Assembly (NCBI GenBank): GCA_027061425.1
Contig: JALSUN010000186.1
Span: 1 to 7,056, forward strand
Reading direction: 5' to 3'
From: Helicobacteraceae bacterium
GTDB lineage: Bacteria > Campylobacterota > Campylobacteria > Campylobacterales > Sulfurimonadaceae
DNA length: 7,056 nucleotides
Positions 5,758-7,056 of the stretch are shown in pieces. The notes under the pieces are model-generated. The model saw only the letters and a program-made list of their open reading frames with translations, was not told where the DNA came from and did no database searches. The translations under genes were made by a program, and so were the position numbers. The first letter of the stretch is position 1; the number at the start of each line of letters is the position of its first letter.

Positions 5758-6162
5758 ATGAAAAAACTTTCTATTTTACTATTTGCAACTGTATCACTTT
5801 TTGGTGTTGATGGCTATGAGGTTTATAAAAACAACTGTGCAGCATGTCATGTAGAGATGATTACTAAAGCAGAAACACTCAAAACGTTTAACAAGCTAAA
5901 AGCACCCCCTATGATTGAGGTCTCTCGCCAGTTGAAAGACACTATTATCATCAAGGGTGATGATGATGAGGTCCATCGTTTTGTGACTATCGCTTTTATA
6001 AAAGAGTATATTAAAAACCCTTCTTTAGACTACTTTATGTGTAACGCGGGTGCAGTTGACCATTTTGGTGTGATGCCTGCACAGTCACATCTTAGTGATG
6101 CAGAGCGTCAAGCAGTAGGTGAGTGGATTTATGACCGTTATGACGGGGTTGAATTCAAATAA
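5758..6162 (+). CDS. Periplasmic monohaem cytochrome c
   Basis: This is a small exported class I-type cytochrome c of 134 residues, presumably a periplasmic electron carrier or haem-based partner of its neighbours. The signal peptide spans about 1-16 (MKKLSILLFATVSLFG). The single haem site is CAACH at 27-31 (C27, C30, H31). The likely distal ligand is M106 in FGVMPAQS, followed by the typical C-terminal helix LSDAERQAVGEWIY (112-125). An extra cysteine (C95, FMCNAGA) lies near the distal loop. The reading frame is open further upstream (ATG 5737), but AAGGAG at 5746-5751 lies between and fits the ATG at 5758, which also gives a proper signal peptide. Box D lies upstream. The electron donor and acceptor cannot be told from the sequence. 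Confidence 0.9.
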   Translation: MKKLSILLFATVSLFGVDGYEVYKNNCAACHVEMITKAETLKTFNKLKAPPMIEVSRQLKDTIIIKGDDDEVHRFVTIAFIKEYIKNPSLDYFMCNAGAVDHFGVMPAQSHLSDAERQAVGEWIYDRYDGVEFK

Positions 6163-6169
6163 TTCAAGA

Positions 6170-6201
6170 CTCTTTTGGTTACACTTCTAAAAACAAAAGA
6201 G
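6170..6201 (+). other. Hairpin covering the ribosome-binding region of the beta-barrel gene
   Basis: CTCTTTTG (6170-6177) and CAAAAGAG (6194-6201) are a perfect 8-bp inverted repeat with a 16-base loop. The right arm includes the purine-rich AAAAGAG that must serve as the Shine-Dalgarno sequence for the ATG at 6206. No U-run follows, so it is not a typical terminator. Folding would hide the ribosome-binding site and could lower or regulate translation of the outer-membrane protein. It is AT-rich and may be weak. Confidence 0.4.
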
Positions 6202-6205
6202 ACCT

Positions 6206-6856
6206 ATGCGAACTTTACACCTTCTTCTTATAACACTCCTGTTAGTCCCCGTTTTATCTGCTAGAAAGTATGACAAAGCAGGGCGCTGGCAAGTTGCTTT
6301 TACCCCACAATATATCGCTTCAAAATCACTAAGTTATGGTGACAAGGGTGATGTAGAGTTTAATGATCGTAGTGGATGGGGCTTTGGTATTGGTTACTTT
6401 GTTAGCTCTCAAATCTCACTCGACATGAACTTTCTCTCCACTACTGGAGGCTTTAAAGGCACCGTCAACGAATCAAACGGTACACAAACAAAATATAAAG
6501 GTAACATGTACAGCAGTAGCTTTGACATGAGTATGACCTATAACATTCTTAAAGACAATTTTACGCCATTTGTCTCTATAAATGTGGGTTCTAGCTTTAT
6601 AGACTCGGGTATTGCTACTGGAAATTACTATACGGGAACGTGTTATGACCCTTGGTATGGATATTATTATACCTGTTACGATGTAGAGACTAAGACCAGT
6701 TTCAAGTTCCATTATGGTGCCACACTGGGTCTTCGGTATGATCTTAAAAATCGTCTCTTCTTCAAGGGTGGTGTCAATGCTAATGTTTTGGACTTCAACT
6801 CTGAAGAATTTCCTTACTTCATCAGTTATCAACTCTCGGTAGGAAGCACTTTCTAG
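6206..6856 (+). CDS. Outer-membrane beta-barrel protein
   Basis: This is a predicted small outer-membrane barrel of 216 residues (OmpW/OmpA-like porin superfamily in style, exact family not recognised). A signal peptide spans about 1-19 (MRTLHLLLITLLLVPVLSA). Alternating hydrophobic/polar strands follow, such as WQVAFTPQYI, GWGFGIGYFV, ISLDMNFLS, SFDMSMTYNI, FTPFVSINVGSSF, KFHYGATLGLRYDL and FFKGGVNANV. The chain ends in YQLSVGSTF, with the terminal Phe expected by the BAM machinery. A Tyr-rich loop with two cysteines (C146 and C157, TCYDPWYGYYYTCYD) could form a disulfide-closed extracellular loop. It lies 43 bp after the cytochrome c gene with no tandem box of its own, so it is probably co-transcribed with it. 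It precedes the exporter gene, so a role as outer-membrane partner is possible but unproven. Confidence 0.78.
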   Translation: MRTLHLLLITLLLVPVLSARKYDKAGRWQVAFTPQYIASKSLSYGDKGDVEFNDRSGWGFGIGYFVSSQISLDMNFLSTTGGFKGTVNESNGTQTKYKGNMYSSSFDMSMTYNILKDNFTPFVSINVGSSFIDSGIATGNYYTGTCYDPWYGYYYTCYDVETKTSFKFHYGATLGLRYDLKNRLFFKGGVNANVLDFNSEEFPYFISYQLSVGSTF

Positions 6857-6871
6857 ATAATAACATTGACA

Positions 6872-6888
6872 TTAACATTACGCTAATA
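6872..6888 (+). promoter_or_regulatory. Tandem 11-bp-spaced box, copy E (RND-type gene)
   Basis: TTAAC (6872-6876) and CTAAT (6883-6887) are direct half-sites 11 bp apart, TTAACATTACGCTAATA. TATACC (6901-6906) begins 18 bp after the second half starts, the same spacing as the TATATT of copies B and D. The second half starts 48 bp before the ATG at 6931. Further TAAC/TTGAC-like words (6861-6870) just upstream might be extra weak half-sites. Confidence 0.65.
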
Positions 6889-6930
6889 CATCTGCAGTAC
6901 TATACCCATACTAAAAATAGAGGGAGTATT

Positions 6931-7056
6931 ATGAAAAGAGCAACAAAAGCCGTTGATAACTGGCTTTATAAAGTAGGTGTAGGGATTAACAAACACAAGT
7001 ACCTAGTACTGGTAGCTATGATCGCTATTTTGGCAGCGATGATCGTCAACGTCCCT
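6931..7056 (+). CDS. Probable RND/MMPL-type exporter (N-terminal fragment)
   Basis: Only the first 42 codons are present; the frame is open to the right edge. The segment has a short amphipathic start (TKAVDNWLYKVGVGINKHK, residues 5-23) and then a strong transmembrane segment (about 24-41, YLVLVAMIAILAAMIVNVP). This is typical of the first helix of RND-superfamily or MMPL-type transporters, where a short cytoplasmic N-terminus precedes TM1 and a large periplasmic loop follows. The start is supported by AGGGAG 5 bases upstream. Box E and a -10-like TATACC lie upstream. The family call is tentative because so little of the protein is visible; another polytopic membrane protein cannot be excluded. 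Confidence 0.5.
   Translation, partial: MKRATKAVDNWLYKVGVGINKHKYLVLVAMIAILAAMIVNVP

Noticed and set aside
6179..6192. A sixth tandem box before the beta-barrel gene (TTACACTTCTAAAA)
   Set aside because: It resembles the box core but the half-sites are about 8 bp apart instead of 11 and the second is degenerate; more likely the gene is read through from the cytochrome c gene.
6473..6832. Minus-strand open frame of 119 residues
   Set aside because: Antisense shadow of the beta-barrel gene, which has a signal peptide, beta-strand pattern and terminal Phe.

Overview
The window looks like chromosome from a free-living Campylobacterota (Sulfurimonas/Sulfurovum-type epsilonproteobacterium). This is inferred from the moderately AT-rich coding, the ksgA-rnj gene pair (also adjacent in Helicobacter pylori and Campylobacter jejuni), the RNase J with a long basic N-terminal extension, and a small monohaem cytochrome c beside a two-component system. 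No rRNA, tRNA, CRISPR array or insertion sequence was seen.

Left part, minus strand (1-2260): ksgA (16S rRNA dimethyladenosine transferase) is followed by rnj (RNase J). The rnj gene runs off the left edge; its first 468 codons are present. About 170 residues precede its metallo-beta-lactamase core, including an Asn/Arg-rich low-complexity stretch with a degenerate repeat of about 12 residues.

Right part, plus strand (2411-7056): a DUF2202 ferritin-like lipoprotein, an OmpR-family response regulator, its sensor histidine kinase (TTG start, or an ATG start if one base is missing from an A-run), an orphan antitoxin-like small protein, a YtfJ-family periplasmic thioredoxin-fold protein, a monohaem cytochrome c, an outer-membrane beta-barrel protein, and the first 42 codons of a probable RND/MMPL-type exporter.

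The most striking observation is a repeated promoter element. Five of the eight plus-strand genes carry a 17-bp element made of two YTAAC-type half-sites exactly 11 bp apart (consensus YTAACAnTnCnYTAAYA, one mismatch in one copy). Its second half lies 35-48 bp before the start codon. It precedes the DUF2202 gene, the response regulator itself, the ytfJ-like gene, the cytochrome c gene and the RND-type gene. This is the geometry of a PhoB/OmpR-type tandem binding site. I infer a local regulon in which the encoded regulator controls itself and a set of envelope and periplasmic genes. The inducing signal is unknown; a metal, redox or envelope stress would fit the gene set.
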